Shown: positions 13,125 through 23,763, counted from the stretch's first letter. The stretch is DNA of 64,000 nucleotides from Cherax quadricarinatus (GCF_038502225.1 NC_091323.1:25627737-25691736); one strand, 5' to 3'. Numbers and translations are program-made. The notes: generated from the letters alone by a model not told the origin.

Positions 13125-14680
13125 CATCTTGTAGGAGTGAGGAAGAGCCAGTTGTGAGTGTGGGGGAAGTTCGTGAGGCAGTAGGTAAAATGAAAGGGGG
13201 TAAGGCAGCCGGGATTGATGGGATAAAGATAGAAATGTTAAAAGCAGGTGGGGATATAGTTTTGGAGTGGTTGGTGCAATTATTTAATAAATGTATGGAA
13301 GAGGGTAAGGTACCTAGGGGTTGGCAGAGAGCATGCATTGTTCCTTTGTATAAAGGCAAAGGGGATAAAAGAGAGTGCAAAAATTATAGGGGGATAAGTC
13401 TGTTGAGTATACCTGGTCAAGTGTATGGTAGAGTTATAATTGAAAGAATTAAGAGTAAGACGGAGAATAGGATAGCAGATGAACAAGGAGGCTTTAGGAA
13501 AGGTAGGGGGTGTGTGGACCAGGTGTTTACAGTGAAACATATAAGTGAACAGTATTTAGATAAGGCTAAAGAGGTCTTTGTGGCATTTATGGATTTGGAA
13601 AAGGCGTATGACAGGGTGGATAGGGGGGCAATGTGGCAGATGTTGCAAGTGTATGGTGTAGGAGGTAGGTTACTGAAAGCAGTGAAGAGTTTTTACGAGG
13701 ATAGTGAGGCTCAAGTTAGAGTATGTAGGAAAGAGGGAAATTTTTTCCCAGTAAAAGTAGGCCTTAGACAAGGATGTGTGATGTCACCGTGGTTGTTTAA
13801 TATATTTATAGATGGGGTTGTAAGAGAAGTAAATGCGAGGGTCTTGGCAAAAGGCGTGGAGTTAAAAGATAAAGAATCACACACAAAGTGGGAGTTGTCA
13901 CAGCTGCTCTTTGCTGGTGACACTGTGCTCTTGGGAGATTCTGAAGAGAAGTTGCAGAGATTGGTGGATGAATTTGGTAGGGTGTGCAAAAGAAGAAAAT
14001 TAAAGGTGAATACAGGAAAGAGTAAGGTTATGAGGATAACAAAAAGATTAGGTGATGAAAGATTGGATATCAGATTGGAGGGAGAGAGTATGGAGGAGGT
14101 GAATGTATTCAGATATTTGGGAGTGGACGTGTCAGCGGATGGGTCTATGAAAGATGAGGTAAATCATAGAATTGATGAGGGAAAAAGAGTGAGTGGTGCA
14201 CTTAGGAGTCTGTGGAGACAAAGAACTTTGTCCTTGGAGGCAAAGAGGGGAATGTATGAGAGTATAGTTTTACCAACGCTCTTATATGGGTGTGAAGCGT
14301 GGGTGATGAATGTTGCAGCGAGGAGAAGGCTGGAGGCAGTGGAGATGTCATGTCTGAGGGCAATGTGTGGTGTGAATATAATGCAGAGAATTCGTAGTTT
14401 GGAAGTTAGAAGGAGGTGCGGGATTACCAAAACTGTTGTCCAGAGGGCTGAGGAAGGGTTGTTGAGGTGGTTCGGACATGTAGAGAGAATGGAGCGAAAC
14501 AGAATGACTTCAAGAGTATATCAGTCTGTAGTGGAAGGAAGGCGGGGTAGGGGTCGGCCTAGGAAAGGTTGGAGGGAGGGGGTAAAGGAGGTTTTGTGTG
14601 CGAGGGGCTTGGACTTCCAGCAGGCATGCGTGAGCGTGTTTGATAGGAGTGAATGGAGACAAATGGTTTTTAATACTTGA
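13103..14680 (+). pseudogene. LINE reverse transcriptase domain, catalytic D lost
   Basis: An open frame of 525 codons; its ATG is only the first in this frame, as the protein is continuous with the endonuclease upstream. Visible motifs: GKAAGIDGI (near residue 35), FMDLEKAYDRVDR (motif A, near 160), GLRQGCVMSPWLFNIFID (motif B, near 220), FAGDT (motif C, residues 270-274) and KTGKSKV-like NTGKSKVMR. Motif C should read FADD; the second residue of the Asp pair (GGT at 13916-13918, where copy 2 has GAT) has become Gly, which should abolish polymerase activity. The C-terminus has RWFGHVERM and GRRGRGRPRKGW, typical of RTE-like invertebrate LINEs. Confidence 0.88.
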
Positions 14681-14930
14681 CGTGCTGTTGGAGTGTGAGC
14701 AAAGTAGCATTTATGAAGGGATTCGGGGAAACCGGCAGGCCGGACTTGAGTCCTGGAGATGGGAAGTACAGTGCCTGCACTCTGAAGGAGGGGTGTTAAT
14801 GTTGCAGTTTAAAAACTGTAGTGTAAAGCACCCTTCTGGCAAGACAGTGATGGAGTGAATGATGGTGAAAGTTTTTCTTTTTCGGGCCACCCTGCCTTGG
14901 TGAGAATCGGCCAGTGTGATAATAAAATAA
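14681..14930 (+). other. LINE copy 1 3' UTR
   Basis: Matches the minus strand of 56208-56450 closely (tgaagggattcggggaaacc; ggccaccctgccttgg). It ends in a short A-rich run after ccagtgtgataataaaat. Confidence 0.8.
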
Positions 14931-15038
14931 AAAATATACGATAGAGAAAGATCAAGTCAGCGAGAAAAAACGTTTTAGAGATGGACCCATGAGATGGAGC
15001 TCAACAACCAACAAACTTTGATGTATGTATGTATGTAT

Positions 15039-15040
<2 letters not shown>

Positions 15041-15124
<84 letters not shown>
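15041..15124. repeat. (TA)n microsatellite
   Basis: Preceded by (TATG)n at 15021-15038. It forms the left flank of TIR element copy 2. Confidence 0.97.
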
Positions 15125-15127
<3 letters not shown>

Positions 15128-15508
15128 GTGCCGAATAGGCAGAACTTGCGATCTTGGCTTAAATAGCAACGCTCATCTTGTCATATAGGACAAGTGAAAA
15201 TTTGTGTATGGAATAATTTCGCCAAAATCATTCTGAACCTAACAAAAAAATATATTTGATTGTGTTTGTTTAGTATTAAATTATTGTAAACGTATTTAAA
15301 ATATATATAGTTGGGTTAGGCTAAAATAAATTGTTCTTGTTATAATAAGGTTAGGTAAGTTTTCTAAGATTCTTTTGGTGCAAAATTAAATTTTTTTACA
15401 TTAACATTAATGAAAAAAATATATCTTTAAACGTGTAAGAGAAAATTTCAGAAAGGACTTAATTTTAAATGAATATTTGCTAATTGACCAGTTTTACATA
15501 TTCGGCAC

Positions 15509-15511
<3 letters not shown>
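15125..15511 (+). mobile_element. Short TIR element (MITE-like), copy 2, intact ends
   Basis: 387 bp bounded by gtcgtgccgaatagg (15125-15139) and tattcggcacgac (15499-15511), which are inverted repeats, with uninterrupted TA on both sides. The interior is AT-rich and non-coding. It is colinear with 10473-10850 and with the disturbed copy around 28720-29020. Transposase source and superfamily are unknown; the TA flanks are compatible with Tc1/mariner-like TA targeting. Confidence 0.78.

Positions 15512-15572
<61 letters not shown>
15512..15572. repeat. (TA)n microsatellite
   Basis: Right flank of TIR element copy 2. Together with 15041-15124 it could be one TA tract split by the insertion. 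Confidence 0.97.
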
Positions 15573-15576
<4 letters not shown>

Positions 15577-15604
15577 AAGATGTACACGTCATATTCCAGT
15601 CACG

Positions 15605-15965
15605 GAATAACCAAGAAGCCAGTGTACATATCAGCCCATGTACATACAACCATGCCAGTGTACAATTACCTAGCGCCTGTTTATATAACCAAGCCTGTGT
15701 ATACATTACCATGCGTGTGTACATATAACCAAGCTTGTGTACAGTTACATAGCGCGTGTACATATAACCAAACCAGTGTACACATCAGCCAATGTACATA
15801 TAACCAAGCCGGTGTACACATCAGCCAATGTTCATGTAACCAAGCCTGTATACACATTACCAAAAGCGTGGCCATGTGACCAAGCCTGTACACACATTAC
15901 CAAGCGCATGTACCTATAAGTCTGTGTACACATTACTAAGCGCGTGTACATATAACCAAGCCAAT
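15605..15965. repeat. Degenerate minisatellite (tgtacatataaccaagcc-like)
   Basis: Repeated words tgtacatataaccaagc, gtgtacacatcagccaatg and acattaccaagcgcgtg alternate with a ~20-24-bp period and many substitutions. Confidence 0.75.
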
Positions 15966-15974
15966 ATACACTTT

Positions 15975-16025
15975 CCTTGGCATAAATATTAATGATCACA
16001 CTGATCATTAATATTTATGCCAAGG
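15975..16025. repeat. 51-bp palindrome (24-bp arms, 3-nt loop)
   Basis: ccttggcataaatattaatg... (15975-15998) is perfectly complementary to 16002-16025, with cac between. A perfect hairpin of this length is rare by chance. No T-run or gene context suggests a terminator. Confidence 0.95.
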
Positions 16026-16263
16026 CGTGAAAGATAACTACATACACACACAACAACACTGTAACTCAACTTACCAAACCACAACTAGATAAGTACTCTA
16101 TATATTTGTATGTATGTAATAAACAAAACATGATTTGTTTGTATATTTATATATTAACATTGCTCAGATAAGGTGTCAGACGACAGTGTAAATCGCACGT
16201 CTGTTTACGTTTTTATATTTCTTAGTTAATACTTGGACTCTAGTAACATCTAGGCTCCAGTCA

Positions 16264-16348
16264 GATTACCAAAAGCCGGTCATTATATAACTAAGCCTCT
16301 CGTCACGAAACACTCGTCCTGTTTCCTGACAAACCTTACCTAACCTAA
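16264..16348 (+). repeat. Interspersed repeat C, partial
   Basis: Contains gattaccaaaagccggtcat and cctgtttcctgacaaacctt, the second half of a repeat seen more fully at 33795-33950 and 44840-44965. The gtcaggaaac...gtttcctgac hairpin is partly preserved. Confidence 0.55.
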
Positions 16349-16349
16349 T

Positions 16350-16795
16350 ATTTAGATCATTTTTTTTTCATCTCTATACACGGTGACCGACTGGTAATAT
16401 CCAGGTACTATCTTTCCCTCTCTATGCACAATAACAAAGCTAATATTACTTGTATCTATGTACTATCTCTTCCTCTATTCAGAGGGGAAAACAAATTCTA
16501 GTAACATCTAAATAATTATCTATCTATGCTGTTCTATATATGGTCATAGGCAGTAGTAACGTCTGCATACTATCTTCCACTCTATGCAATGACACAGGTT
16601 AGTAACATCTTTCAGGATGAAAATGACTTCGTCATTAATTGCCATTTCAGACACAGTTACGCAGAAGGAGGGCAGCGTCGTCATGTCTGGAACATTAGCA
16701 TGAATCCTCGTTAAAATGATGAAGACTATCGTCACCCTATAACAAGAAGTCACTTCTTGTACGATTAACTGCATGATCTACTGTATAAACTGTAG
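16350..16795. other. No recognised feature
   Basis: AT-rich, unique-looking. Loosely recurring words such as tagtaacatct do not form a clear array. Confidence 0.4.
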
Positions 16796-16799
16796 GTAA

Positions 16800-17040
16800 A
16801 AATGCAGCCACAATACAACACACTACAGGACAAATACGGCAACAAAGTAACGCTACAACACTCTGCCGGAACAATACAACACCGTGCAGGAATAACATGG
16901 CAAAATGCAACACTACAAAAACCCTGCTGGAAAAATACAGCTGCAATGCAACACACTGCAGGAACAATACAGTCAAAACAAAGAGCAATGCAACACATGG
17001 CAGGAACAATACGGTCACATTACGGCACACTGCAGGGCGG
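16800..17040. repeat. Degenerate ~21-bp minisatellite
   Basis: Repeated aatacaacacactgcaggaa/aatgcaacacatggcagg words, with spacing variation. Frames open through it are low complexity and not credible as genes. Confidence 0.7.
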
Positions 17041-17955
17041 ACCCAGAAGAGCGGGTCACAGGTTTTAGTATGACCTCTGACCACGCGCACCACACGCTGC
17101 TACACGTTATTGATATGTTCTCTTTCCTTACACCTACAATGTCATTATAGTGATGGTACTACTACTAGTAGTAGTTGTTGTTGTTGTTATTGTTGCTGTT
17201 AATGCTGTACTAAAGTTGTAATGAAATTGTCAGTGATGTAGGAGCCAAAATGATATTGAAACAGGAATTAAAGTGACAGTGAAGAGCCAGAGTGACAGTG
17301 TAGGAGTAAGGCGTCACACTAAGAGAGACTGACAGAGGTACAGTAGTTAGACTAAGCAAAACTGACAGACACAGTAGTCAGGCTGAGACAGGCTGACAGC
17401 TACAGGCAACACATTCCATGATTACCTGGCAGGAAATATGGACTGCATCAACTCGTCAATGATAGGACAGAAGTCTCTAGTGGGAGAAAATTCGACGGAT
17501 ACTGACATAGTGCGGGCTGTAATATAACCTCAGTCCAGACTTGAAAAAATGAGCCAATAAATTTAAGAAAAAAAAAAAAGACCCGTTCTACGTATTCGTA
17601 CTTACAGATTTGTAGTTCAACCTAAATGTATTATTGCTGTTGTATCCATGGGTGTAAGTTACATGTATAAGTAAGGTACACTGCTTGGAGAATGAGAGTG
17701 TAGCTGGAATTCCTTTGATCAGGAGACTTTTCTCAGCATCAAAGCACCTCCCTTGATGGGACCAAACTATATGGTGGAGAGGGAAGTTAAGACTACCAGG
17801 CTCAACTGAGAACGATGACAGTATTACTCGTTGGTGAGGTATGCCGTAAGTCATCACTATTACTCACTGTGACGTTTTCATGACTGTGACCGTTGTGCTC
17901 AGCTCTGTGGCCACTGCACACACAAAAACACATTCACACACACAAAAAAAAATCA
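17041..17955. other. No recognised gene
   Basis: Holds a short (GTT)n at 17175-17200 and loosely repeated agtgacagtg words at 17230-17400. Otherwise unique-looking. Confidence 0.4.
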
Positions 17956-17974
17956 GAAAGTGGAACAATATGGA

Positions 17975-18180
17975 GAGTGCAGTAGTGGAGGCAGGATCCA
18001 TGCATAGGTTTAAGAAGAGGTATGAAAAGGCTCTTGGAGAAGGGAGAGAGTGGACCTAGTAACGACTAGCGATGACGCAGTGCCAAGAGCTATGACTTGA
18101 CCTCTGCTGCAGCTTTCCTTCTTTCTTATATTCTCATATAGGTAAACACAAATGCACACTCACACAAACTCTGCGGGACT
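17975..18180 (+). mobile_element. LINE 3'-terminal fragment with CA-rich tail
   Basis: Contains gcataggtttaagaagaggt and agcgatgacgcagtgcc, then gacctctgctgcag, ataggtaaacacaaatgcac. The same string order (aagaggtatgataaagctc, ggcgggtccaggagctg, acccctgcaaccac, aggtgagtacaca) occurs at 31225-31370. This is the 3' end of a LINE family different from copies 1 and 2. Confidence 0.6.
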
Positions 18181-18286
18181 ACACCTTCACATTTCACTAC
18201 AAACAACAGAATAGAAATTTCTGATTAGCATTTGATAAATTTAAAGAAAACCTTCAACAAATCTATCTTTCGTTTAATTCTTGCAG

Positions 18287-18496
18287 GAGCATCAATGGCG
18301 AACCTTTGATAATATTCCTGGTCTGAGTGGCGGTTCATTCATAAGAAACAAAGTACCTCGCGCCACGGCGGGTCTTAACATGACCCGCTTCAGTGGTTTT
18401 AAAGGTCCGCTGGCTTTCCACATATACAAATACAGCATCAATACACAGCAGTGTATCACGAGACATGATGTTGATATCCTTACGGGCAATCTAAAG
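18287..18496 (+). CDS. Candidate internal exon, host gene unknown
   Basis: A 210-bp segment between a good acceptor (cgtttaattcttgcag, ending 18286) and a consensus donor (aag|gtaagt, starting 18497). It is open in phase 0 for exactly 70 codons and so could be spliced in or out without a frame change. The encoded peptide is of mixed composition, not repeat-like, and contains WRTFDNIPGLSGGSFIRN and GFKGPLAFHIYKYSI followed by a Cys. No match to the repeats seen elsewhere in the window. The G-P-L-A-F-H-I pattern weakly recalls the Cu/Zn-SOD-like repeats of extended SOD-domain proteins, but the metal ligands are not evident, so I assign no function. No neighbouring exon could be joined with confidence. 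Confidence 0.5.
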
Positions 18497-18639
18497 GTAA
18501 GTTTTTTAACCTAGTCTGAACTCTGTATCTTTTAATTTGTATTGTGTATCTGATCTGTCTCATTCCCCGAGATTCATAAACTAGCAACTGATGGATTTAA
18601 GTCCTATAGTAACTGTACCCGGTTTCCAAGATTTATTGT

Positions 18640-18770
18640 CAAAATTATATTTACATCGGCCACTGACATCGATACCTATTACTTTCAAATCATTTTTGTC
18701 ATTTACGTATATTGGGAACAGTATCACTCCAAGGATAAGTATAAAAAAAAGAGAACAAATGATACATAAA
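18640..18770 (-). mobile_element. LINE reverse transcriptase remnant
   Basis: The minus strand reads LGVILFPIYVNDKNDL, which resembles the RT motif B region (LGPILFLIYINDL) of CR1-like LINEs. The glycine-proline is altered and the flanks are degraded. A short, old fragment. Confidence 0.45.
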
Positions 18771-19855
18771 GGAACGAAAAAAGAAAAAGACAAGAGAAAA
18801 CCCGGGAGTAAAAGTAAATGAATAACTAATGAAAAACACTCCAGGTTAAGTATCCATCACCGAGGTGGAACTAACAGTAATAAAACTGGTAAATTACAGA
18901 ACTACAGGGAGTTACAAACGAGGATTTAAGTAACTACAACTTTCCTCAGTTATTAGCAAGATGTACAACACTGGTAATCACAATCACTATCTACACTAGT
19001 ACCCTCGTTGAGGCAGTGGCGGAGCTCCATGAGCCGCAGTCATACAGCCTAATGCAAAGATTAGAAGTGACAATACCGTGGCTGAAGCCATTCACAAACT
19101 TACAGTTTTGACTTAAGAATGGTCGAGGGCGCAGACAGGCGTCGTCTACAGTGTTATCTCCAGAGTTTAAACTGTGGGTGAAAAGACTACCGTAATTCTT
19201 GATTAATTGATTAAAGTGCCGTGGAGGCTGCTTCTCACCTGTTCACCACCAAATAAGAATATTTTAATCCCTAAAACAGGGGTGAATATAAACTCTCAGC
19301 ATATACGTACACACCTCTAGGTATATATATGCACTAGACTCTTATGAGTCTACAGCTACATATATGTTGCTAAAACAACGAACAACAATGTACAGAAAAT
19401 TCCAAAATTCTACAACATTCACCGATTGCAGAAGCTGTATATTTCATACCTCGTTCCTACAGCTAGTTATGCATAGTAAGATGCCATGTTTGCACTTGCT
19501 GCTGCCAATCTTGCAAAATGAGACACACAAGATAACGCATAAGAATTTTACATATTGTTTACAAGAATTTATTGTCCTAGCGAGAAATCATTCGTGACAC
19601 AAACTGTTTCCATGATACAGTGAGGGGGGTGAGGGTCACTGCACTCTGCCACATTTACTAGATACAATGAGAGGTCACTACACTTTGCCACACTTCTTAG
19701 ATACAGTGAGGAGTCACTGTGGTTATGTGACCAAAGTGTTACTTTATCTTTGTAAGCTAGTTTTCCCTAATTCCCATGTTCAGTTTGCCTCAATCAAAGG
19801 GACGTGTGGATCAAAGGAATATCCTTGTATGAACCAAAAAAAAATAAATCTGCTC
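18771..19855. other. No recognised gene
   Basis: Unique-looking AT-rich sequence. Slightly repeated words at 19620-19710 (tcactacactttgccacac) hint at an old duplication. No exon-like segment was supported. Confidence 0.4.
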
Positions 19856-19860
19856 TGTGT

Positions 19861-19965
19861 GATTAGTTAATGGTCGAAGTCGTACCGAAACGTCGTTATA
19901 AGTTTTAGCCTCTCATGTGCGGGTTATTTGTGTATTGTTCCAGTCACGGTATTGTGCCTTTTTAT
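19861..19965 (+). repeat. Hammerhead-like element remnant (class 2)
   Basis: taatggtcgaagtcgtaccgaaacgtcgt is followed by tgcgggttatttgtgtattg and ttccagtcacggtattgtgc; the same block is at 21611-21712. ggtc...acc-GAAAC-GTC has the shape of hammerhead stem II, GAAA and cleavage triplet, but the 5' core (gttaatg) has lost CUGANGA. Confidence 0.5.
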
Positions 19966-20365
19966 TCTTGCCTGAAGCAGTAAGTTGAAATCTGCCTGAA
20001 TCACAAGAACATGTGTGTCTGGATTAATAAGATGGGCTTTCAGTGGTTACAAGACAGTTTTTGCGTGGATCACAAAGTCGGTAATCAGGTTTACAAAGTA
20101 GTCCCGCCTGCCTCTCAGGAAAACAGGTTCTCAAAATGGATCATTACCCTTGGCAGCAGGCCACCTTAGCAACAAACTTGTTAAGGTCTCTAGTGAGTCG
20201 TTGTGAAGAGAGTCCTTCCTTCCTTCCAGCGGGAGGCCAACACTGCTCAACAAGTGAGGAAGCCACGGCCAAAAGCAAGGAGAGAGAGTGACTTGCTTGG
20301 CTGCGGCGTCTACCTTTATTCCGGGATGAAATTTTAACCGTAAACACCTTAGTTTACACGCATAC
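19966..20365. other. No recognised gene
   Basis: Unique-looking sequence. The minus-strand frame through here runs into the GA repeat and shows no domain. Nothing supported. Confidence 0.4.

Positions 20366-20369
<4 letters not shown>

Positions 20370-20430
<61 letters not shown>
20370..20430. repeat. (GA)n microsatellite
   Basis: About 30 GA units. Confidence 0.97.
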
Positions 20431-20435
<5 letters not shown>

Positions 20436-20574
20436 TATGTACAATAACTATAAAGATGTTAGTTATAAACTGTAAGAAATTGTATGAAAGAAGCATTACA
20501 TATAGGATATTACATAATATTTCACCAAAAAAACAAAGTGGTTGATATTATTGCAATTATTATAATCGTGTGTA

Positions 20575-20660
20575 ACAGGAAGTAATGAGGTCTGATCCAA
20601 GGGCAGGTAACCCCAATACTATGGCTCGCGAAGCCATCACCAGCCTCATGGAATCCCCCT
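20575..20660 (+). repeat. Interspersed repeat D copy (mimics an exon)
   Basis: ggaagtaatgaggtctgatc...caaggg and gaagccatcaccagcctcatggaa resemble the paired words of repeat D (gtaatcaggtttgatccaagg; agccc-tcaccagcatcaagg). The open frame with AG/GT borders around it (20579-20734) is therefore more likely repeat-derived than a true exon. Confidence 0.5.
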
Positions 20661-20925
20661 CCCCCTCCAATACCCAGTCATCCCTTGAAGAGAAAGTGAG
20701 TGAAAACTGGAGCAGACTCAGAAGGAAGCACGAGGTGTGTGTTCTGCAACTCTTTAACTTTCAAAAATAAAGTTGTACGGAGTATTTATTATAGCAGACG
20801 GAACAGCACATCACCATCAGCTCCATTCCTGTAGCTACCACCTACAGTGCGCGCGCACATTCACATTAATACAAACGTAAATAAATGAATACATTCATGC
20901 ATGCGAGCACAAGAAAAAAATCAAG

Positions 20926-21051
20926 CACACAGACACAGACACAGACACACAGACACAGACACACAGACACACAGACACACAGACACACAGACACACAGAC
21001 ACACAGACACAGACACACAGACACACAGACACACAGACACACAGACACACA

Positions 21052-21107
<56 letters not shown>
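20926..21107. repeat. (CA)n with interspersed ACAGAC hexamers
   Basis: Mixed cacagacacagaca units to ~21055, then pure (CA)n to 21104. The His-Thr or Cys-Val frames on both strands are artefacts. Confidence 0.97.
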
Positions 21108-21108
<1 letters not shown>

Positions 21109-21605
21109 TAAAGACGAATACATAGGCTTTCCAAAGGATGAAAAGTATGTCGTCAACTTGAGCTCAGGCTTCCAGTAACTCGTTGGCGGCAATGCAACTT
21201 CCGACAAGCAGAAATTCCAGCAAATAAGAAAATGCTGCCAAATAACTCAGCTGTTGGGAAAAATGTTGCTCCCGTGATGTTCAAGAAGAGAAAATAAAAT
21301 AGTATCCCGAGGCTGACCGGACAGAAAAATTGAATAGAACCACAATGAATACAGAAAGGAATTGAACAGATACAGGGAAGAAATATGGAATTACAGACGA
21401 GGTAAAAGAGATCGAGAATCATCTCAAAAAAGTACAAAAACAGAACAAACTAAAATAAGTTCACAAATAACTCCAAGAATGAACAAATAAACTAAACAGA
21501 GAACAAGAGACCGGGTGAAGTAATTATCCACAAACGGTCAAGACTGGCGCCAGGCTCTAGAAGGCTACACAAGAAACAGGTAAATAAAGAAACATACAGC
21601 AACAG
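21108..21605. other. No recognised feature
   Basis: Adenine-rich, unique-looking. No supported gene. Confidence 0.4.
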
Positions 21606-21610
21606 GTAAC

Positions 21611-21775
21611 CTGTTGTAAAGAGCCCAAGTCGGACCGAAAAGTCGTCGGAAGCTTTTCTCACCTAAGTGCGGGTTATTTGTGTATTGTTCCAGTCACGGT
21701 ATTGTGCCTTTTTGTTCAGGAGACTTATTTTGGTACGACGTTTCGCTTACATGAGGCTTCATTAGTACACCATGT
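21611..21775. repeat. Two hammerhead-like remnants in tandem
   Basis: Plus strand 21625-21655 (agtcggaccgaaaagtcgtc) is a class 2 remnant followed by the shared tgcgggttatttgtgtattg block. Minus strand 21738-21772 reads ctaatgaagcctcatg then taagcgaaacgtcgta, a class 1 remnant with CTAATGA in place of CUGANGA. Neither keeps a complete catalytic core. Confidence 0.5.
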
Positions 21776-21898
21776 ACGTAACAAAGTTTCACAAAGACGA
21801 AACGTTCGGATAAAAGGTTTCATTTTGCTGAATGTGTTATTCAGGACTTGTCAGTTAGGTCACACTTCAGCTACACCAGAAGCTCCACTGTGGCCAGT

Positions 21899-22115
21899 AA
21901 CACATCTCACTGAAACAAAGTACACTGAAACAAAATGCAGTGAAACAAGGTTCAGTGAAACAAAGTACAGTGCAACAAAGTACAGTGAAACTAGGTATAC
22001 TGAAGCAAAGTACACTGAAACAAAGTACAGTGAAACAAGTTACACTAAACTAAGGTACAGTGAAACAAAGCACAGTGAAACAAGGTACATCGAGACAAGG
22101 AAGAGTGAAAGAAAG
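21899..22115. repeat. 15-bp minisatellite
   Basis: Unit cagtgaaacaaagta with variants (cactgaaac, aggtaca), ~14 copies. Fifteen is a multiple of three, so a pentapeptide (Y-S-E-T-K) repeats in one frame. No gene evidence. Confidence 0.9.
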
Positions 22116-22139
22116 AAGAATGAAGGAAAGAGGAAGACA

Positions 22140-22400
22140 AGAAGGCACACTGGACAGTCATTAGCAGGAAGGAGCCAAAGAGCCACTAACAGGAAGGAGC
22201 CACAGAGCCACTAGCAGGCAGGAGCCACAGTTATTAGCAGGAAGGAGCCAAAGAGCCACTAGCAGGAAGGAGCCAAAGAGCCACTAGCAGGAAGGAGCCA
22301 AAGAGCCACTAGCAGGAAGAAGCCAAAGAGCCACTAGCAGGAAGGAGCCAAAGAGCCACTAGTAGGAAGAAGCAAAGGAGCCACAGTTACTAGCAGGAAG
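22140..22400. repeat. ~25-bp minisatellite
   Basis: Units contain aggagccaaagagccactag; about nine copies. It adjoins the 15-bp array without an obvious boundary sequence. Confidence 0.88.
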
Positions 22401-22401
22401 G

Positions 22402-22591
22402 ACCACAGAGATGAACGGCAATGTTAAAGTAGAAGGAGGAAGGCAGTTGGGTACTCTGCTTTCATCTAAGAAAGGGAAGGGTCACTCCAATGACTTCAAG
22501 TCAACAAGAGTCCTGCACCAGCAACAAGACAACTACCTGGAATGGAGATCATGACGATGACTGATGACGACGACGATGATGACGATGGGTA

Positions 22592-22622
<31 letters not shown>

Positions 22623-22954
22623 AAAACAATCAAGAATAGTCCCCCCCCTCCAAGACCCTAGAAGCAATATTCACTCCTCATATAAAACAACACTTGTGGC
22701 CACGGCTCGGCCATCTGCTCCTCCGCGATGAGGTGGGCCAAAAGGACATAAAAATACGACCATAATTTGACCACTCGCGTGAGAATGTGGCCATAATACA
22801 ATCAAGGGAGAGGCAGGAGAGAGCAGTAGTAGATATGAAGAATGGGAAGGAAAATGTTCAGAAGACAGGAAGAAGACAAAGAAACCTGAAGATATTAGAA
22901 GCGATTGAGAGACATAAATACAAGGTACAGAAAATTTATGCTAAGGAAGGAGCG

Positions 22955-22955
<1 letters not shown>
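22402..22955. other. No gene; short (CAG)n
   Basis: Contains (GAT/GAC)n-like sequence near 22550-22590 and (CAG)n at 22593-22622. The rest is unique-looking. Confidence 0.45.
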
Positions 22956-23009
<54 letters not shown>

Positions 23010-23010
23010 A
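22956..23010. repeat. (GA)n microsatellite
   Basis: About 25 GA units, ending in ggaaggagg. Confidence 0.97.
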
Positions 23011-23295
23011 GGAGGAGGGAGGGTGAGAGGTATGGTGCAAGGTTTCCCAAGAGAGGATCATATGGTGGCTGTTCCGTCCAGGTGGCGCCGGGGAGGGAGT
23101 ATCAGGGAAGTGTAGTGACCAGGACACGCAACACTCGTCCTCACACACACCTCATGTAAGGCTCATACTCCCTCTCCAGTAACACGCATAAACCATACTA
23201 ACCCATTCCTGCTACTATAAAACTATTTTTTTGATTATATATATGGTACAATACGTCAATATGTTGTGAACGTATGTCAATATATATCAACATTA

Positions 23296-23414
23296 CATCA
23301 CGGCCATACCACATTGAACGCACCGCTTCTCGTCCGATCAGCGAAGTTAAGCAAAGTTGGGTTCGGTTAAAACATTGGTGGGTGACCGCCTGGGAACACC
23401 AAATACTGTTGGCA
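23296..23414 (+). pseudogene. 5S rRNA pseudogene or 5S-derived SINE head
   Basis: About 119 nt colinear with animal 5S rRNA: ggccataccacattgaac, ctcgtccgatcagcgaagtt, aagcaaagttgggttcggtt and ggtgaccgcctgggaacacc. The internal promoter regions (box A, agttaagcaaagttggg; box C, ggtgaccgcctgggaac) are well kept. The 5' end (catcac) cannot pair with the 3' end (gttggc) as the normal GCCAAC would, so helix I is lost and this is unlikely to be a working gene. A tRNA-like head starts 19 nt downstream. Confidence 0.85.
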
Positions 23415-23432
23415 TTAATCTTTACGGTGTCC

Positions 23433-23728
23433 CGTAGCTCGATCGCTAGTGCACTCACCTCACACACTGAGGTCCGGAGATCGAATCTCTGGATAACGGC
23501 TGGATAACATTAGAACGTGTTTCCATAAGACACCTGTTGTTCATGTTCACCCTTCATTATAAAATGGGCACCTAAATGTTAGTCGACTGGTGTGGGTCGC
23601 ATCCTGGGATAAAACTAACCTACTTTGCTTGAAATGCTCTGCATAACAAGCGGCTTTCTATATATTAGTATGTCGTGGATGTCAGCTAGGCCTGTATACC
23701 TTGTACTTGTAGAAATAAAGATAAGATT

Positions 23729-23735
<7 letters not shown>
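23433..23735 (+). mobile_element. tRNA-headed SINE
   Basis: Head: A-box-like tagctcgatcgctagtgc and B-box-like gagatcgaatctc. The body has ttagtcgactggtgtgggtc, shared with the SINE at 1262. The 3' end is ccttgtacttgtagaaataa, which passes into ACAC then (TA)n. This is the most complete SINE of its kind here. Together with the 5S unit it may form a 5S-tRNA composite. Confidence 0.75.
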
Positions 23736-23737
<2 letters not shown>

Positions 23738-23760
<23 letters not shown>

Positions 23761-23763
23761 CTA

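Larger units (their letters stand above)
11366..14930 (+). mobile_element. APE-type non-LTR retrotransposon (RTE-like), copy 1
   Basis: The extent is set by homology to the inverted copy at 56208-60326. Order: 5' leader with an expanded (TA)n (11470-11554), a conserved ~120-bp block (ccatggggaagtgg ... gctagtaacccc), endonuclease and RT coding regions, a 3' UTR, and the end gggccaccctgccttgg ... ccagtgtgataataaaat. It is nearly full length but dead: an in-frame stop at 11780-11782, a +1 base near 12000, a -1 base near 13109, and an RT active-site change. RTE-like is my best clade guess, from the EN-RT layout and the C-terminal RWFGHVERM...GRPRKGW block. Confidence 0.85.

Noticed and set aside
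20579..20734. 156-bp phase-0 segment with AG and GT borders
   Set aside because: Its left half matches interspersed repeat D (gaggtctgatccaaggg; tcaccagc-tca-ggaa), so the open frame is probably repeat-derived.
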